Positions 1 to 8,761 are shown, numbered from the stretch's first letter. The stretch: DNA of 64,000 nt from an uncultured Microbacterium sp. (GCF_947489255.1 NZ_CANLCY010000005.1:186001-250000); one strand, 5' to 3'. Numbers and translations are program-made. Notes: generated by a model from the sequence alone, not told the origin.

Positions 1-8
1 GCGGAGCC

Positions 9-722
9 TCAGGCCCGCAGCACCTGAACGCGGACCCCGGATGCCGCGGACTCCACGCGCCACACCTGCCCGCTGCCCCGCACCGCCGGGGCCGCCTGCG
101 CCGAGATCACCAGAGCCGTGTGCTCATCGATCGCCACGCCGTCGGTGACGAGGCCCGCGTCGACCGCGGCGATCAGGCGCGAGAGCGTCCCCCACTGCGC
201 GGCGTGCACGTCGACGGCGAAGTCGAGGAGTCCGAGGCCCGGGCGCACCTCGAGCTCGCCGAGCTCTTCGCTCGCGTCCTCGGAGCAGACCTCGACGCCA
301 CCGCGCAGCCAGCCCCCCACGAGCGCACGCTCGGCCGCGATCGCCGCTCCCGCCGAGAAACCGGCGTACGGCATCCCCCCGGCCACCCGTTCGCGCAGCG
401 CCTCCCGGACCACGCGGAAGGCCGCGTGATACGCCGGGGTCAGGCCGCCCCCGACGAACACGCCGTCGGCCTCGATCGCGGCCTCCGTGAAGTTCTCCCC
501 CTCGACGATCGCGTGCACGCGAATCTCGTCGGATGCTGCTCCGGCGGCCTCGAGGACGCCGCGGAAGCGATCGACCGAGGCGTCGTCGTCGGCCTCGAGC
601 ACGAGCAGCAGGGCGATCACGGGACGCGCGTTCGCCCGCTCCCGCGCCTCGCTCACGAAGGTCTCCAGCAACGGTCCGCAGACGGCGGCATCGCGGCCGC
701 CGCCGAGAAGGAACACACTCAT
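9..722 (-). CDS. Peptidase S51 / dipeptidase E-like protein
   Basis: The 237-residue product opens with a glycine-rich strand (MSVFLLGGG). It has the GxSAGA nucleophile motif (GFSAGAA, Ser near residue 124) and a later DVHAAQWGTLSRL stretch resembling the His-containing segment of dipeptidase E/cyanophycinase relatives. Family members are cytoplasmic serine peptidases acting on aspartyl or polymeric substrates; the substrate here cannot be told. I chose the ATG at 722 because the GGG strand follows at once. An in-frame upstream ATG at 797 would place inverted repeat 751-815 inside the gene and add an unconserved leader. It is divergent from the GNAT gene. The family call is good; the exact activity is inferred. 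Confidence 0.75.
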   Translation of the reverse strand: MSVFLLGGGRDAAVCGPLLETFVSEARERANARPVIALLLVLEADDDASVDRFRGVLEAAGAASDEIRVHAIVEGENFTEAAIEADGVFVGGGLTPAYHAAFRVVREALRERVAGGMPYAGFSAGAAIAAERALVGGWLRGGVEVCSEDASEELGELEVRPGLGLLDFAVDVHAAQWGTLSRLIAAVDAGLVTDGVAIDEHTALVISAQAAPAVRGSGQVWRVESAASGVRVQVLRA

Positions 723-750
723 GCGCCCAGTATCCCGGGCGCCCGCCTTC

Positions 751-815
751 GCGTGAGTCGCCAGGTCCTGCCACCACGGGACATTCGGAGGCGACACTTC
801 GTGGCGACTCGCGCG
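751..815. repeat. Nested inverted repeat, family A copy 1
   Basis: Outer arms GTGAGTCGCC and GGCGACTCGCG bracket about 40 nt. The right half holds a second GGCGAC 13 nt before the outer one. Copies with the same outer arms and 65-66 nt length lie at 7899-7964 and 61406-61470. This copy lies between divergent genes, so it is not simply a terminator. Confidence 0.8.
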
Positions 816-831
816 GATCTAGGGTCGAGGG

Positions 832-1260
832 ATGGAGTACCGTCTGCGCCCGGCCGTCGCCGCCGACATCGAGTGGCTCGTCGAGCTGCGCGCCGAGGTG
901 CTGCGCGCCGACCTCGAACGCCTCGGCCGCTTCGACGCGCACCGTGTGCGGCAGCGGATGCGCGACGGCTTCCGTCCGGAGTGGACGCGCATCATCGTCG
1001 TCGACGGGGCGGATGCCGGTTCGATCACCGTCCGGCCCGACGGGGCCACCCGCTGGATCGAGCACTTCTATCTGGCATCCGCTCTGCAGGGTCGCGGCGT
1101 CGGCGGCGGGGTTCTGGCGCAGGTCCTCGCCGAAGAGCACGACGGCCCGACGCGCTTGAACGTGCTGCGGGGCAGCCCCGCGCGCCGCCTCTACGAGCGC
1201 GTCGGCTTCGCCCTGGACTCCGAGGACGAGGTCGACGTCTTCCTATCCCTCGACCCCTGA
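832..1260 (+). CDS. GNAT-family N-acetyltransferase
   Basis: A 142-residue protein with the GNAT fold signature: an N-terminal RPAVAADIEWLVELR helix, a central beta strand, and the acetyl-CoA pyrophosphate loop in the form QGRGVGGGVL (near residues 87-96). It ends with LYERVGFALDSEDE, the usual strand 6-helix 4 region. Such enzymes move an acetyl group from acetyl-CoA to an amine; the acceptor is unknown. It stands alone, divergent from the S51 peptidase, and is followed by about 140 bases with no gene before the convergent thiolase. Confidence 0.8.
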   Translation: MEYRLRPAVAADIEWLVELRAEVLRADLERLGRFDAHRVRQRMRDGFRPEWTRIIVVDGADAGSITVRPDGATRWIEHFYLASALQGRGVGGGVLAQVLAEEHDGPTRLNVLRGSPARRLYERVGFALDSEDEVDVFLSLDP

Positions 1261-1400
1261 CGCGCGCCGAGGCTCGACCGTCCCGCGGACCCCGAACCCG
1301 GCACACCGCCCCGCAGCCCTTGCTCACGGCGTGTCACCACCGACATCCGCACGACGGCACGCTCCGGCGCGGCGGCGCGACCGGTCGGGCGCGCCCCGGG

Positions 1401-2579
1401 TCAGTACCGCCGCAGCAGCGCCGCGAGGGCCTGACCGCCGCCGATGCACATCGTCACGACCGCGTACTCGAGGTCGCGGCGATGCAGGTCGAGGGCCGCG
1501 CGGACGGTGAGGATCGCCCCGGTCGCGCCGACGGGATGGCCGAGGGCGATCGCGCCGCCGTACGGGTTGACCTTCTCGGGGTCGAGACCCGCGTCGCGGA
1601 TCACGGCGACGGCCTGGGCGGCGAACGCCTCGTTCAGCTCGATGACGTCGACGTCGGCGGGGGTGAGACCCGTCTGCTCCCACAGGCGCTGCAGGGCGAT
1701 GACCGGGGCGTAGCCCATGATCTCGGGGTCGACGCCGGCCGTCGTCACGGCCTCCAGGGTCGCGAGGCCCGACAACCCGCGTTCGCGCACGTCGTCTTCG
1801 CGCATGAGCACGGTCGCGGCGGCACCGTCGTTGATGCCCGAGGAGTTGCCGGCCGTGACCGACCCGTCCTTCTCGAAGGCCGGCCGCAAGCCCGCCAGCG
1901 CCTCCATCGTGGTTCCGGGGCGCGGGTGCTCGTCGACCGACACCTCGATGGGCCTCCGTCCGCCGGTGGTCACGGCCACGATCTCCTCCGCGAACGCCGC
2001 GCGAGCGGCATCCGTCGCGGCCCGACGCTGGCTCTCGACGGCGAAGGCGTCCTGCTCCTCGCGCGAGACGGAGTACCGGGATGCCACCACCTCGGCCGTC
2101 GTGCCCATGTGCCGGCCGCTGAAGGGGTCGGTGAGGATCGCGAGGGTGCCGTCGAGGAGTGTGCGGTCGCCGAGGCGGCCGTTGCCGCGGGCGCCGTACT
2201 CGAGGAAGGGCGTGCGCGACATGCTCTCGTCGCCACCGGCGACCGCGACGTCGATGCCACCCCAGCGCAGTTCTTGAGCTGCCGACCAGATCGCCTGCAG
2301 GCCCGAGCCGCACAGACGGTTGACGGTGAACGCGGGCACGCGCGTGGGAAGCCCCGCGGCGAGCGCGACGCGGCGGGCGTTGTAGGCGTCGGGACCGTTC
2401 TGGGCGATGCATCCCACGACGACCTCGTCGACGGCATCCTTCTCGACCCCGGCCCGGGCCAGGGCCTCGGTCACGGCGACGGCGCCGAGCTCGTACGCGT
2501 CGACGCCCGCGAGCGCGCCCCCGAACGAGCCGATGGGCGTGCGGGCACCCGAGACGAGGACGATCCGCGGCTCGGACAT
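1401..2579 (-). CDS. Acetyl-CoA acyltransferase (thiolase)
   Basis: A 392-residue thiolase with all family landmarks: the nucleophilic Cys in NRLCGSG (near residue 89), NEAFAAQ, the GHPVGATGA histidine motif and the C-terminal catalytic Cys in MCIGGGQ. It catalyses thiolytic cleavage or condensation of 3-ketoacyl-CoA. Its ATG overlaps the prpC stop (TGATG), so it is probably translationally coupled as the last gene of the prp operon. A thiolase is not a standard part of the 2-methylcitrate cycle; it may supply propionyl-CoA from beta-oxidation or branched-chain breakdown (inference). Confidence 0.9.
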   Translation of the reverse strand: MSEPRIVLVSGARTPIGSFGGALAGVDAYELGAVAVTEALARAGVEKDAVDEVVVGCIAQNGPDAYNARRVALAAGLPTRVPAFTVNRLCGSGLQAIWSAAQELRWGGIDVAVAGGDESMSRTPFLEYGARGNGRLGDRTLLDGTLAILTDPFSGRHMGTTAEVVASRYSVSREEQDAFAVESQRRAATDAARAAFAEEIVAVTTGGRRPIEVSVDEHPRPGTTMEALAGLRPAFEKDGSVTAGNSSGINDGAAATVLMREDDVRERGLSGLATLEAVTTAGVDPEIMGYAPVIALQRLWEQTGLTPADVDVIELNEAFAAQAVAVIRDAGLDPEKVNPYGGAIALGHPVGATGAILTVRAALDLHRRDLEYAVVTMCIGGGQALAALLRRY

Positions 2580-3877
2580 CAGCCCGCCGCCTCCTCGGGA
2601 CGCTCCTGCGCCTCGACGTCGGCGGCATCCGGCACGTATCCCTCGACGTGTCGCTCGTCGGGACCGACGTAGGCGGACAGCGGACGGATCAGCGCGTTGG
2701 AGGCCTGCTGCTCGCGCACGTGCGCCGTCCAGCCGGTCACGCGCGCGGCCACGAACAGGGGCGTGAAGGTGAGGGTGTCGAAGCCCATGAGGTCGTACGC
2801 CGGGCCGGAGGGGTAGTCGAGGTTGGGGTAGATGCCCTTGCGCTCGACGAACTGAGACTCGAGGGCGTCGTAGAGAGCGGCGACGTCGGGGCGGTCGTAG
2901 TGCGCCACGAGGGTGTCGAGGGCGGCCTTCATCGTGGGCACGCGGGAGTCGCCGCGCTTGTACACGCGATGTCCGAAGCCCATGATCTTGCGCTTCTCGG
3001 CGAGCGCCGCGTCGAGCCACGGGCCGACGTTCTCGGCCGAACCGATCTCGGTGAACACGTGCAGCACGGCCTCGTTCGCCCCGCCGTGCAGCGGTCCCTT
3101 GAGGGCGCCGATCGCGCCCGTGACGGCGGAGTACAGGTCGCTGAGGGTCGAGGCGATGACGCGCGCGGTGAAGGTCGAGGCGTTGAAGGAGTGCTCCGCG
3201 TACAGGATCATCGACCGGTTGAACGCGTCGACGACGACGGGGTCGGGAACGGCCGAGGACCCTGAGCTCGCAACCGAGGACCCTGAGCTTGTCGAAGGGT
3301 CCGGACCCCCCGCACCCCCGGCGGCTTCGACAGGCTCAGCCCCCTCCGCCGGAGTGCAGATCTCCTCGCCGAACGTCATCCACAGGAAGTTCGCCGCGTA
3401 GTCGAGGTCGTCGCGGGGGTCGATCAGCTCCTGCCCCCGACGGCGGCGCTGGCCGTAGGCGACGACGGCGGGCAGTTGCGCCCACAGGCGGACGGACCGC
3501 TCGAGATTCTCTTCGGGGGTGCCCACGGCATCCATCACGTTCGAGATGCCCGCCGTCTCGCGCGCGCCGATCACGCTCACGGCGGTACGCACCTCGTCCA
3601 TCGGGTGGGCGCGCGTGGGCAGCAGGTCGATCGCGGCGCGGACGTCGTCGCTCAGAGCCCGGTGCCCGCGCTCGGTGCGGCGCAGGGCGGCGAGCTGTGC
3701 GGCATCCGGAAGCTCCCCGTTCCACAGCAGGTACGCCACCGCCTCGAAAGGCTGGGTCGCGGCGAGCTCCTGCACGGGGTATCCGCGGTAGAGCAGGCTG
3801 TTCGTCTCGGGGTTCACCTTGCTGACGGCGGTCTCGTCGACGGTGACGCCGGCGAGACCCTTCTTGATGTCGGTCAT
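2579..3877 (-). CDS. prpC: 2-methylcitrate synthase, with an in-frame repeat insertion
   Basis: Condenses propionyl-CoA with oxaloacetate. Citrate-synthase family sequence is clear: YRGYPVQEL near the start, ILYAEHSFNAST, GPLHGGANEAV and MGFGHRVYK with the active-site His residues. At 432 residues it is longer than usual PrpC. The excess is a Gly/Ser/Ala/Pro-rich segment at about residues 165-203 (including GPDPSTSSGSSVASSGSS), encoded by an inverted repeat of the CTTCGACAGGCTCAG type at 3283-3339. The frame stays open through the insertion. The ATG at 3877 has GGGAGA upstream and starts MTDIKKGLAG. It lies between prpB and the thiolase. Confidence 0.93.
   Translation of the reverse strand: MTDIKKGLAGVTVDETAVSKVNPETNSLLYRGYPVQELAATQPFEAVAYLLWNGELPDAAQLAALRRTERGHRALSDDVRAAIDLLPTRAHPMDEVRTAVSVIGARETAGISNVMDAVGTPEENLERSVRLWAQLPAVVAYGQRRRRGQELIDPRDDLDYAANFLWMTFGEEICTPAEGAEPVEAAGGAGGPDPSTSSGSSVASSGSSAVPDPVVVDAFNRSMILYAEHSFNASTFTARVIASTLSDLYSAVTGAIGALKGPLHGGANEAVLHVFTEIGSAENVGPWLDAALAEKRKIMGFGHRVYKRGDSRVPTMKAALDTLVAHYDRPDVAALYDALESQFVERKGIYPNLDYPSGPAYDLMGFDTLTFTPLFVAARVTGWTAHVREQQASNALIRPLSAYVGPDERHVEGYVPDAADVEAQERPEEAAG
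3283..3339. repeat. CTTCGACAGGCTCAG inverted-repeat element inside prpC
   Basis: CTGAGCTTGTCGAAG at 3283-3297 and CTTCGACAGGCTCAG at 3325-3339 form a 15-bp stem with one mismatch around a 27-nt loop. A partial CTGAGCTCG copy lies just left, at 3262. The same 15-mer recurs four times at 8588-8725. The insertion is in frame with prpC. Confidence 0.9.
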
Positions 3878-3961
3878 CGTCTCTCCCTTGAGTCGTGCTC
3901 GGTCTTCATGCTGCCGGATTCGGTGGCGGCGGTGGTGCGGCGGCGGCGGCCGCGAGGCGGA

Positions 3962-4060
3962 CCTTGTCCCACTTATGGCCGGTTTGGCGCCCCCACACTG
4001 GCGATAAGTGGGACAAGGACCGACGTAAGGGGGACATGCTCCGCCATAAGTGGGACATGG
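3962..4060. repeat. Intergenic inverted repeat, family C (TAAGTGGGAC)
   Basis: A perfect 15-bp inverted repeat (3962-3976 with 4004-4018, arm ATAAGTGGGACAAGG) is followed by two further direct copies of the right arm, one degenerate at 4025-4037 and one at 4046-4060. It fills the prpB-prpC gap. Transcripts would carry a strong hairpin here, which could moderate prpC expression relative to prpB (inference). Confidence 0.8.
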
Positions 4061-4086
4061 TGGGCGGCCGGCAGCCGGTTCGCGCC

Positions 4087-4986
4087 TCAGCGCTCGACGG
4101 TGAAGTCGAACACCGAGGCGTCGAAGCGGGTGTAGCCCTCGTAGTCGATCAGGTCGTACAGGTCGGCGCGGTGCTGCATCTCGCCGAGCTGGTCGCGCAG
4201 ATGACCCTCGGATGACAGGGCGTCCAGGCCCCGGCCCGCCGCTCCCATCGCGAGGCGCAGGAGCGACACCGGCCAGATGACGAGGTTCACCCCGGCATCC
4301 TTCAGCTGCCGCGTCGAGAACAACTCCGACTTCCCGAACTCGGTCATGTTCGCCAGGATCGGCACGTCCAGCGCGGTGCGCATCGCCTCGAACTCGCCGA
4401 GGTCGCGCATCGCCTCGGGGAAGATCGCGTCGGCGCCCGCGTCGACCAGGGCTTTGGCGCGGTCGATCGCGGCATCCAGCCCCTCGACGGCGCGCACGTC
4501 GGTGCGCGCCATGATGAGGAAGTCCGGATCGCGCCGGGCGTCGACGGCGGCGCGGATGCGCTTGATCGCCGTGTCGGCATCCACGACGCTCTTGCCGTCG
4601 AGATGACCGCAGCGCTTCGGGTTGACCTGGTCCTCGATGTGGGTGCCGGCGAGGCCCGCGTCCTCCAACGTCTGGATCGTGCGCGCGACGTTCATCGGCT
4701 CGCCGAACCCGGTGTCGGCGTCGATGATCGCGGGCAGCTCCGTCATGCGCGCGATCTGCTGGCCCCGGCCCGCGACCTCGGTGAGGGTCGTCAGCCCGAT
4801 GTCGGGCAGCCCGAGGTCGGCCGAGATCACGGCGCCCGAGATGTAGACGCCGTCGAAGCCCTTGCGCTCGATGAGCCGGGCCGACAGCGGATTGAAGGCC
4901 CCCGGCATCCGGACGAGCTCTCCGGATGCCAGCTTCTCGCGCAGGGCGCGCCGCTTCTGCTGCGGGGTGGTCTGGGCGTACAGCAT
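4087..4986 (-). CDS. prpB: 2-methylisocitrate lyase
   Basis: Cleaves 2-methylisocitrate to pyruvate and succinate. The 299-residue protein belongs to the isocitrate lyase/PEP mutase superfamily: MPGAFNPLSARL near the N terminus, YISGAVIS, the metal-binding DADTGFGE, and HIEDQVNPKRCGHLDGK carrying the catalytic Cys loop (normally KKCGH). The length fits PrpB. The start is MLYAQTTPQQKRR. It is the third gene of the operon, separated from prpD by two intergenic inverted repeats and from prpC by another, so the usual tight packing is broken only by these elements. Confidence 0.94.
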   Translation of the reverse strand: MLYAQTTPQQKRRALREKLASGELVRMPGAFNPLSARLIERKGFDGVYISGAVISADLGLPDIGLTTLTEVAGRGQQIARMTELPAIIDADTGFGEPMNVARTIQTLEDAGLAGTHIEDQVNPKRCGHLDGKSVVDADTAIKRIRAAVDARRDPDFLIMARTDVRAVEGLDAAIDRAKALVDAGADAIFPEAMRDLGEFEAMRTALDVPILANMTEFGKSELFSTRQLKDAGVNLVIWPVSLLRLAMGAAGRGLDALSSEGHLRDQLGEMQHRADLYDLIDYEGYTRFDASVFDFTVER

Positions 4987-5005
4987 CAGTTCCCTCCCGT
5001 CGGGC

Positions 5006-5103
5006 GTGCACAACTCCGGCGAATCGTCCGGGCCGGGGCCGAGCCCCCGCGGGATCTCGCGTTGGCCGGCACCCGCCGACTCCGGAAATCCGGAGTTGTG
5101 CAC
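5006..5103. repeat. Intergenic inverted repeat, family D (GTGCACAACTCCGG)
   Basis: Outer 14-bp perfect arms lie at 5006-5019 and 5090-5103. The right half carries an extra small palindrome, ACTCCGGAAATCCGGAGT, and the left half a degenerate version of it. It lies between prpD and prpB and just precedes element 5177-5262. Confidence 0.75.
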
Positions 5104-5176
5104 AGGGCCCGGCTGGACCGGCGCCACACGCGCACCGGCGGCACGAGGTTGTCGGGCGTGCCGCCGCCGCCGACGT

Positions 5177-5262
5177 GTGCGCAACGGCGGGCCGGGCGCG
5201 CGACACGCCGCCGCGCGGCATCCGGGACCGGCGTGTCGGCGGAGCACCCCGCCGTTGTGCGC
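5177..5262. repeat. Nested inverted repeat, family F (GTGCGCAACGGCGG)
   Basis: Outer arms 5177-5190 and 5249-5262 are perfect 14-bp complements. Inner arms CGACACGCCG at 5201-5210 and CGGCGTGTCG at 5229-5238 are perfect 10-bp complements. The two-tier layout matches families A and B although the sequence differs. Confidence 0.8.
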
Positions 5263-5272
5263 GCGAGCAGCA

Positions 5273-6799
5273 TCAGAACAGCCCCTTCGGCGCCGGGGCG
5301 AGCGCCAGCACGCCGGGCTTCGCGACGATCGTGAGCTGCATGACCTCGGCGGGGGTCAGCTCGGGCAGGCGCTGCACGAGCGCGAGGAAACGCTCGATCT
5401 CCTCGGGCAGCAGCACGGGCTCGGCGAGCACGCGGAACTTGCGGATGTAGTCCTCGCGCGCGAAGGGCCGGGCGCCGAGGGGGTGGGCGTCGGCGACGGC
5501 GATCTCGTCCTCGACGACGGTGCCGTCGGTGAGGGTGATGACCACCCGACCGCCGAAGGCCTTCTCATTCGGATCCTCGGAGTGGTAGCGGCGCGTCCAT
5601 TCGGCATCCTCGGCCGTCGTCACCTTGTGCCACAGGGCGACGGTGTCTTCGCGGCCGGCCCGCCCGGGCGTGTAGGAGTCGACGTGGTGCCACGCGCCGT
5701 CCTGCAGGGCGACCGCGAAGATGTACGGGATCGAGTGGTCGAGCGTCTCGCGCGAGGCGGTCGGGTCGTACTTCTGCGGGTCGTTCGCCCCCGACCCGAT
5801 CACGTAGTGCGTGTGGTGGCTCGTGTGCAGGACGATGGATGCCACGTTGGCGGGGTCGCGCAGGTCGGGGCGCTCGGTGCCGAGGCGGCGGGCGAGGTCG
5901 ATCCACGCCTGCGCCTGGTACTCGGCCGAGTGCTCCTTCGTGTACGAATCGAGGATGCCGCGCTTGCTCTCGCCCTCGCCGGGAAGCGGCACGTCGTAGG
6001 AGGCGTCGGGGCCGTCGAGCATCCAGGCGATCACGCCGTCCTCGCCCTCGTAGATCGGCGAGGGGCTCGTCTCGCCGCGCATCGCGCGGTCGACGGCCTC
6101 GATGGCCATCTTCCCGGCGAAGGCGGGGGCGTGGGCCTTCCACGTCGAGATCTCGCCCTTGCGCGACTGGCGCGTGGCGGTGGTGACGTGAAGCGCCTGG
6201 CCGATCGCCTGGTAGATCGTCTCCTGGTCGAGGTCGAGCAGCGTGCCGATGCCGGCGGCCGCGGCCGGGCCGAGGTGGGCGACGTGGTCGATCTTGTGCT
6301 TGTGCAGCGAGATCGCGCGCACGAGGTCGATCTGGATCTCGTACGCCGTCGCGAGCGCGCGCACGAGGGCGGCGCCGTCGCGTCCGGTGTGCTGGGCGAC
6401 CGCGAGCACGGGCGGGATGTTGTCGCCGGGGTGCGAGTAGTCGGCCGCGAGGAACGTGTCGTGGTAGTCGAGCTCGCGCACGGCGACGCCGTTGGCCCAG
6501 GCCGCCCATTCGGGGCTCGAGCGGCGCTCGAGCGCGCACCCGAACACGGTGGCTCCGGATCCGCCGATCGACACGGCGTGGTCGAGCGCCTGCTGGCGCG
6601 CGGCGCTCACCGGCTGACGGGTGAGGGATGCCGCGGCGACAGCGGCGTTGTCGATGAGGCGGTTGACGATCATGTCGACCACGTCGTCGTCGACGGCGAC
6701 CGGGTCGACCGCGACGCGCGCGAGCGCCCAGGCGAGTTGCCCCTCGCGGGCGAGGTTCTCGTCGCTGCGGTGCACGCGCACGTGATGGGTGATCGTCAT
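5273..6799 (-). CDS. prpD: 2-methylcitrate dehydratase
   Basis: Dehydrates 2-methylcitrate in propionate catabolism. The 508-residue MmgE/PrpD-family protein has the expected length and hallmark segments: [51 protein letters not shown], and a central [16 protein letters not shown]. It is translated directly after the GntR gene: its ATG (6799-6797) overlaps that gene's TGA in an ATGA junction. It is the first enzyme gene of the gntR-prpD-prpB-prpC-thiolase operon. No prpE is visible in the window. Confidence 0.94.
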   Translation of the reverse strand: MTITHHVRVHRSDENLAREGQLAWALARVAVDPVAVDDDVVDMIVNRLIDNAAVAAASLTRQPVSAARQQALDHAVSIGGSGATVFGCALERRSSPEWAAWANGVAVRELDYHDTFLAADYSHPGDNIPPVLAVAQHTGRDGAALVRALATAYEIQIDLVRAISLHKHKIDHVAHLGPAAAAGIGTLLDLDQETIYQAIGQALHVTTATRQSRKGEISTWKAHAPAFAGKMAIEAVDRAMRGETSPSPIYEGEDGVIAWMLDGPDASYDVPLPGEGESKRGILDSYTKEHSAEYQAQAWIDLARRLGTERPDLRDPANVASIVLHTSHHTHYVIGSGANDPQKYDPTASRETLDHSIPYIFAVALQDGAWHHVDSYTPGRAGREDTVALWHKVTTAEDAEWTRRYHSEDPNEKAFGGRVVITLTDGTVVEDEIAVADAHPLGARPFAREDYIRKFRVLAEPVLLPEEIERFLALVQRLPELTPAEVMQLTIVAKPGVLALAPAPKGLF

Positions 6800-7425
6800 G
6801 AGGGGTCCTCCGTGAGGGCTTCGAGGATGGTGGTGAAGGCGTTGTGCAGGTGCACGTGGGTGGCGTGGGCGGCGAGTTCGGGGTCACCGCTGCCGATCGC
6901 TCGCGCGATCAGTTCATGCTCTCGCGCCGAGGCCGAGAGCCGTAGGGGGTTGTCGCGCGCCATGCGTCGCACCCGCACGAGGTGCGTGCGGACGCTGCGC
7001 AGGGCCGCCGAGAGGTAGGAGTTGTCGACCGCTGCGTCGATCGCGGCATCGAAGCGGGCGATGAGTGCGTAGTAGTCGTCGGCATCCGCGGTGTCGACAC
7101 GCTCGAACTCCGCGGCCAGCGCGAGGAACACCCGTCGGTCGCCGCGCTGCGCGGCCAGGCGGGCGGCCTCCGTCTCGAGCGCGCGACGAAGGTCGAACAG
7201 GGCGCGGATGTCGTCGGCGTCGATACCGGCGACGACGGTGACCCGCGGCGAGGCCTGGATGACGAGTCCGTCGGAGGCCAGCCGCCGCAGAGCCTCGCGC
7301 AGCGGCGTGCGGCTGACACCCAGGCGCGTGGACTGCTCCACCTCGCCCAGCACCGTTCCGGGCGCCAGGGCGCCGGTCTGGATCTCGTCGAGGAGGGTCG
7401 CGTACGCGCGTTCGCTCGCCCGCAT
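6796..7425 (-). CDS. GntR-family (FCD domain) regulator of the prp operon
   Basis: A 209-residue regulator. Residues 1-65 form the winged helix-turn-helix ([20 protein letters not shown]). Residues 75-205 form an all-helical FCD ligand domain with the metal/ligand-type histidines in [12 protein letters not shown] and [17 protein letters not shown] precedes the ATG. Being first in the operon it controls, it is probably an autoregulated repressor relieved by a methylcitrate-cycle intermediate (inference from position). Candidate operators are the TATAC-containing sites at 7451-7462 and 7503-7516. Confidence 0.88.
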   Translation of the reverse strand: MRASERAYATLLDEIQTGALAPGTVLGEVEQSTRLGVSRTPLREALRRLASDGLVIQASPRVTVVAGIDADDIRALFDLRRALETEAARLAAQRGDRRVFLALAAEFERVDTADADDYYALIARFDAAIDAAVDNSYLSAALRSVRTHLVRVRRMARDNPLRLSASAREHELIARAIGSGDPELAAHATHVHLHNAFTTILEALTEDPS

Positions 7426-7450
7426 GTCGCACCTCCCTCACGTCGCCTCT

Positions 7451-7462
7451 CATTGTATGCAG
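7451..7462 (-). promoter_or_regulatory. Probable prp promoter -10 / GntR site
   Basis: On the minus strand this reads GCATACAATG, containing TACAAT, a good -10 box about 26 nt upstream of the gntR ATG. The -35 is not clear. The CATAC core is also related to the GTATAC site at 7503-7516, so one regulator dimer could bind both. Functional role is inferred. Confidence 0.45.
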
Positions 7463-7484
7463 TCGCGCGTGAAAATGGCTCACG

Positions 7485-7516
7485 TTGCGCACGCTGGGCC
7501 TCTTGCGTATACACAG
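7485..7516 (+). promoter_or_regulatory. ybjQ-type gene promoter with overlapping GTATAC site
   Basis: TTGCGC at 7485-7490 and TATACA at 7508-7513 are separated by exactly 17 nt and point toward the gene at 7570. The -10 sits in the palindrome GTATAC, a plausible half of a FadR/GntR-type operator, so the divergent regulator may also affect this promoter. Confidence 0.5.
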
Positions 7517-7569
7517 AGCGGCAGAAATCACCCCTCGCGCGGACAGCAACCCCCTGCCACACTGGGCGC

Positions 7570-7884
7570 ATGCTCGTGACCACCATGAACGAGGTCCCCG
7601 GCCGTCAGATCGTCGAGGTCTACGGCGAAGTGACCGGACTGACCGTGCGCGCCCGCAACATCGGCGTGCAGTTCGGCGCCGGTCTCAAGTCCCTCTTCGG
7701 CGGCGAGCTGCAGGGCCTCACCCAGCAACTTCAGGAGAGTCGCGACGAAGCCAAGCAGCGCCTGATCGAGGCCGCTCAGGCGGTGGGGGCGGATGCCGTC
7801 GTCGCGATGCGATTCGACACGAGCGAGGTGGCGCAGAACTTCCAGGAGGTCGTCGCCTACGGCACCGCGGTCAAGCTGGGCTGA
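7570..7884 (+). CDS. YbjQ/UPF0145 family protein
   Basis: A 104-residue protein matching the YbjQ (UPF0145, DUF74) family: MNEVPGRQIVEVYGEVTGLTVRARN at the start, a central helix rich in Gln/Glu (LQESRDEAKQRLIEAA), and AVGADAVVAMRFDTSE near the end. The fold is known as a small oligomeric heavy-metal-binding-like domain; the cellular role is unknown. It has its own likely promoter (7485-7513), is divergent from the prp regulator and ends at a convergent junction with the TetR gene. Confidence 0.85.
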   Translation: MLVTTMNEVPGRQIVEVYGEVTGLTVRARNIGVQFGAGLKSLFGGELQGLTQQLQESRDEAKQRLIEAAQAVGADAVVAMRFDTSEVAQNFQEVVAYGTAVKLG

Positions 7885-7898
7885 GCCCGCACCCTCTC

Positions 7899-7964
7899 CG
7901 CGCGACTCGCCACGATCTGTCGCTTCGAGAGGCCCGGCGGCGACGATTTTCGGCGACTCGCGCG
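7899..7964. repeat. Nested inverted repeat, family A copy 2
   Basis: Outer arms CGCGCGACTCGCC (7899-7911) and GGCGACTCGCGCG (7952-7964), with an inner TGTCGC...GGCGAC pair. It fills the convergent gap between the YbjQ-family gene and the TetR gene and could serve as a bidirectional terminator (inference). Confidence 0.8.
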
Positions 7965-7965
7965 A

Positions 7966-8550
7966 TCAGCCCCGCCCCCACGACTCCAGCGTCGCCGGGA
8001 TGGATGCCAGCGTCCCCAGCGCCGCATCGCGATCGGCGCGCGCGAGGGTGAGGCCGGCCACTACGAGCGAGGCGCAGACCGCGGCGAGCGCGTCGACGGC
8101 CTCCGGGGTCAGGTCGGGGCGCCGGTCGGCGACGGCCGCGCGGATCGCCGCGCGCATCTCGGCCGCGTAGTCGGAGACGAGCGTGCGCACCTCGGCATCG
8201 TCGCTCGCGAGCGGAGACGACCCCGCGTTCAGCAGCAGGCACCCGAGGCGGGCGCGCGGGGCGTCGGCCGCGATGGCCGCGCGCATGTCGTCGACGTACG
8301 CCTCGAGGGCACCGGGGTCGCCGCCGCCCAGGGGGCGCAGCCGTGTGCGCACGACGTCGTCGAGGTATGCGGCGAGCACGGCATCGAAGAGGCCCCGTTT
8401 GCTGCCGAAGGCGTTGTACAGGCTCGAGCGCGTGAGGCCCGTCGCCTCCTCGAGCTCGACGATGCCCGCCTCGGCGTATCCGCGGCGCCAGAAGACGTCG
8501 CGCGCGGCGTCGACGACGACGGAGCGATCGAAGCTCGGCATCCTGCCCAT
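7966..8550 (-). CDS. TetR-family transcriptional regulator
   Basis: A 194-residue one-component regulator. Residues 5-55 form the TetR DNA-binding domain (VVDAARDVFWRRGYAEAGIVELEEATGLTRSSLYNAFGSKRGLF). The C-terminal ligand domain has GCLLLNAG, a feature of the TetR_C_11/NemR-like group that often senses reactive electrophiles. GAGGAAG precedes the ATG. It is divergent from a quinone-reductase-like gene whose promoter carries a GACCGGTC palindrome, so it most likely represses that gene. Ligand unknown. Confidence 0.88.
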   Translation of the reverse strand: MGRMPSFDRSVVVDAARDVFWRRGYAEAGIVELEEATGLTRSSLYNAFGSKRGLFDAVLAAYLDDVVRTRLRPLGGGDPGALEAYVDDMRAAIAADAPRARLGCLLLNAGSSPLASDDAEVRTLVSDYAAEMRAAIRAAVADRRPDLTPEAVDALAAVCASLVVAGLTLARADRDAALGTLASIPATLESWGRG

Positions 8551-8587
8551 GATCTCTTCCTCTCCTGGTCGTGGTGGCGCCCGGACC

Positions 8588-8725
8588 CTTCGACAGGCTC
8601 AGGGTCCTCCGTGACAGGTGGCTGAGCCCGTCGAAGCCACCGTCCTCCGTCGCGGAACGGAGGTGGCTGAGCCTGTCGAAGCCCCGTCCCCCACCTCAGA
8701 CCGGAGGTGGCTGAGCCTGTCGAAG
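8588..8725. repeat. Cluster of four CTTCGACAGGCTCAG elements
   Basis: One inverted copy (8588-8602) and three direct copies (8622-8636 with one change, 8667-8681, 8711-8725) of CTGAGCCTGTCGAAG. The last three sit in GGTGGCTGAGCC(C/T)GTCGAAGCC contexts separated by about 45 nt. The first can pair with any of the others. It lies between the TetR gene and its divergent target, upstream of the promoter. Confidence 0.92.
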
Positions 8726-8761
8726 CCACCCGACCCCTCGACGGACACGGGGCCTTCCCGG

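Noticed and set aside
3262..3339. prpC as a frameshifted or broken gene
   Set aside because: The insertion keeps the frame and citrate-synthase motifs continue on both sides, so it is an insertion-bearing but intact gene.
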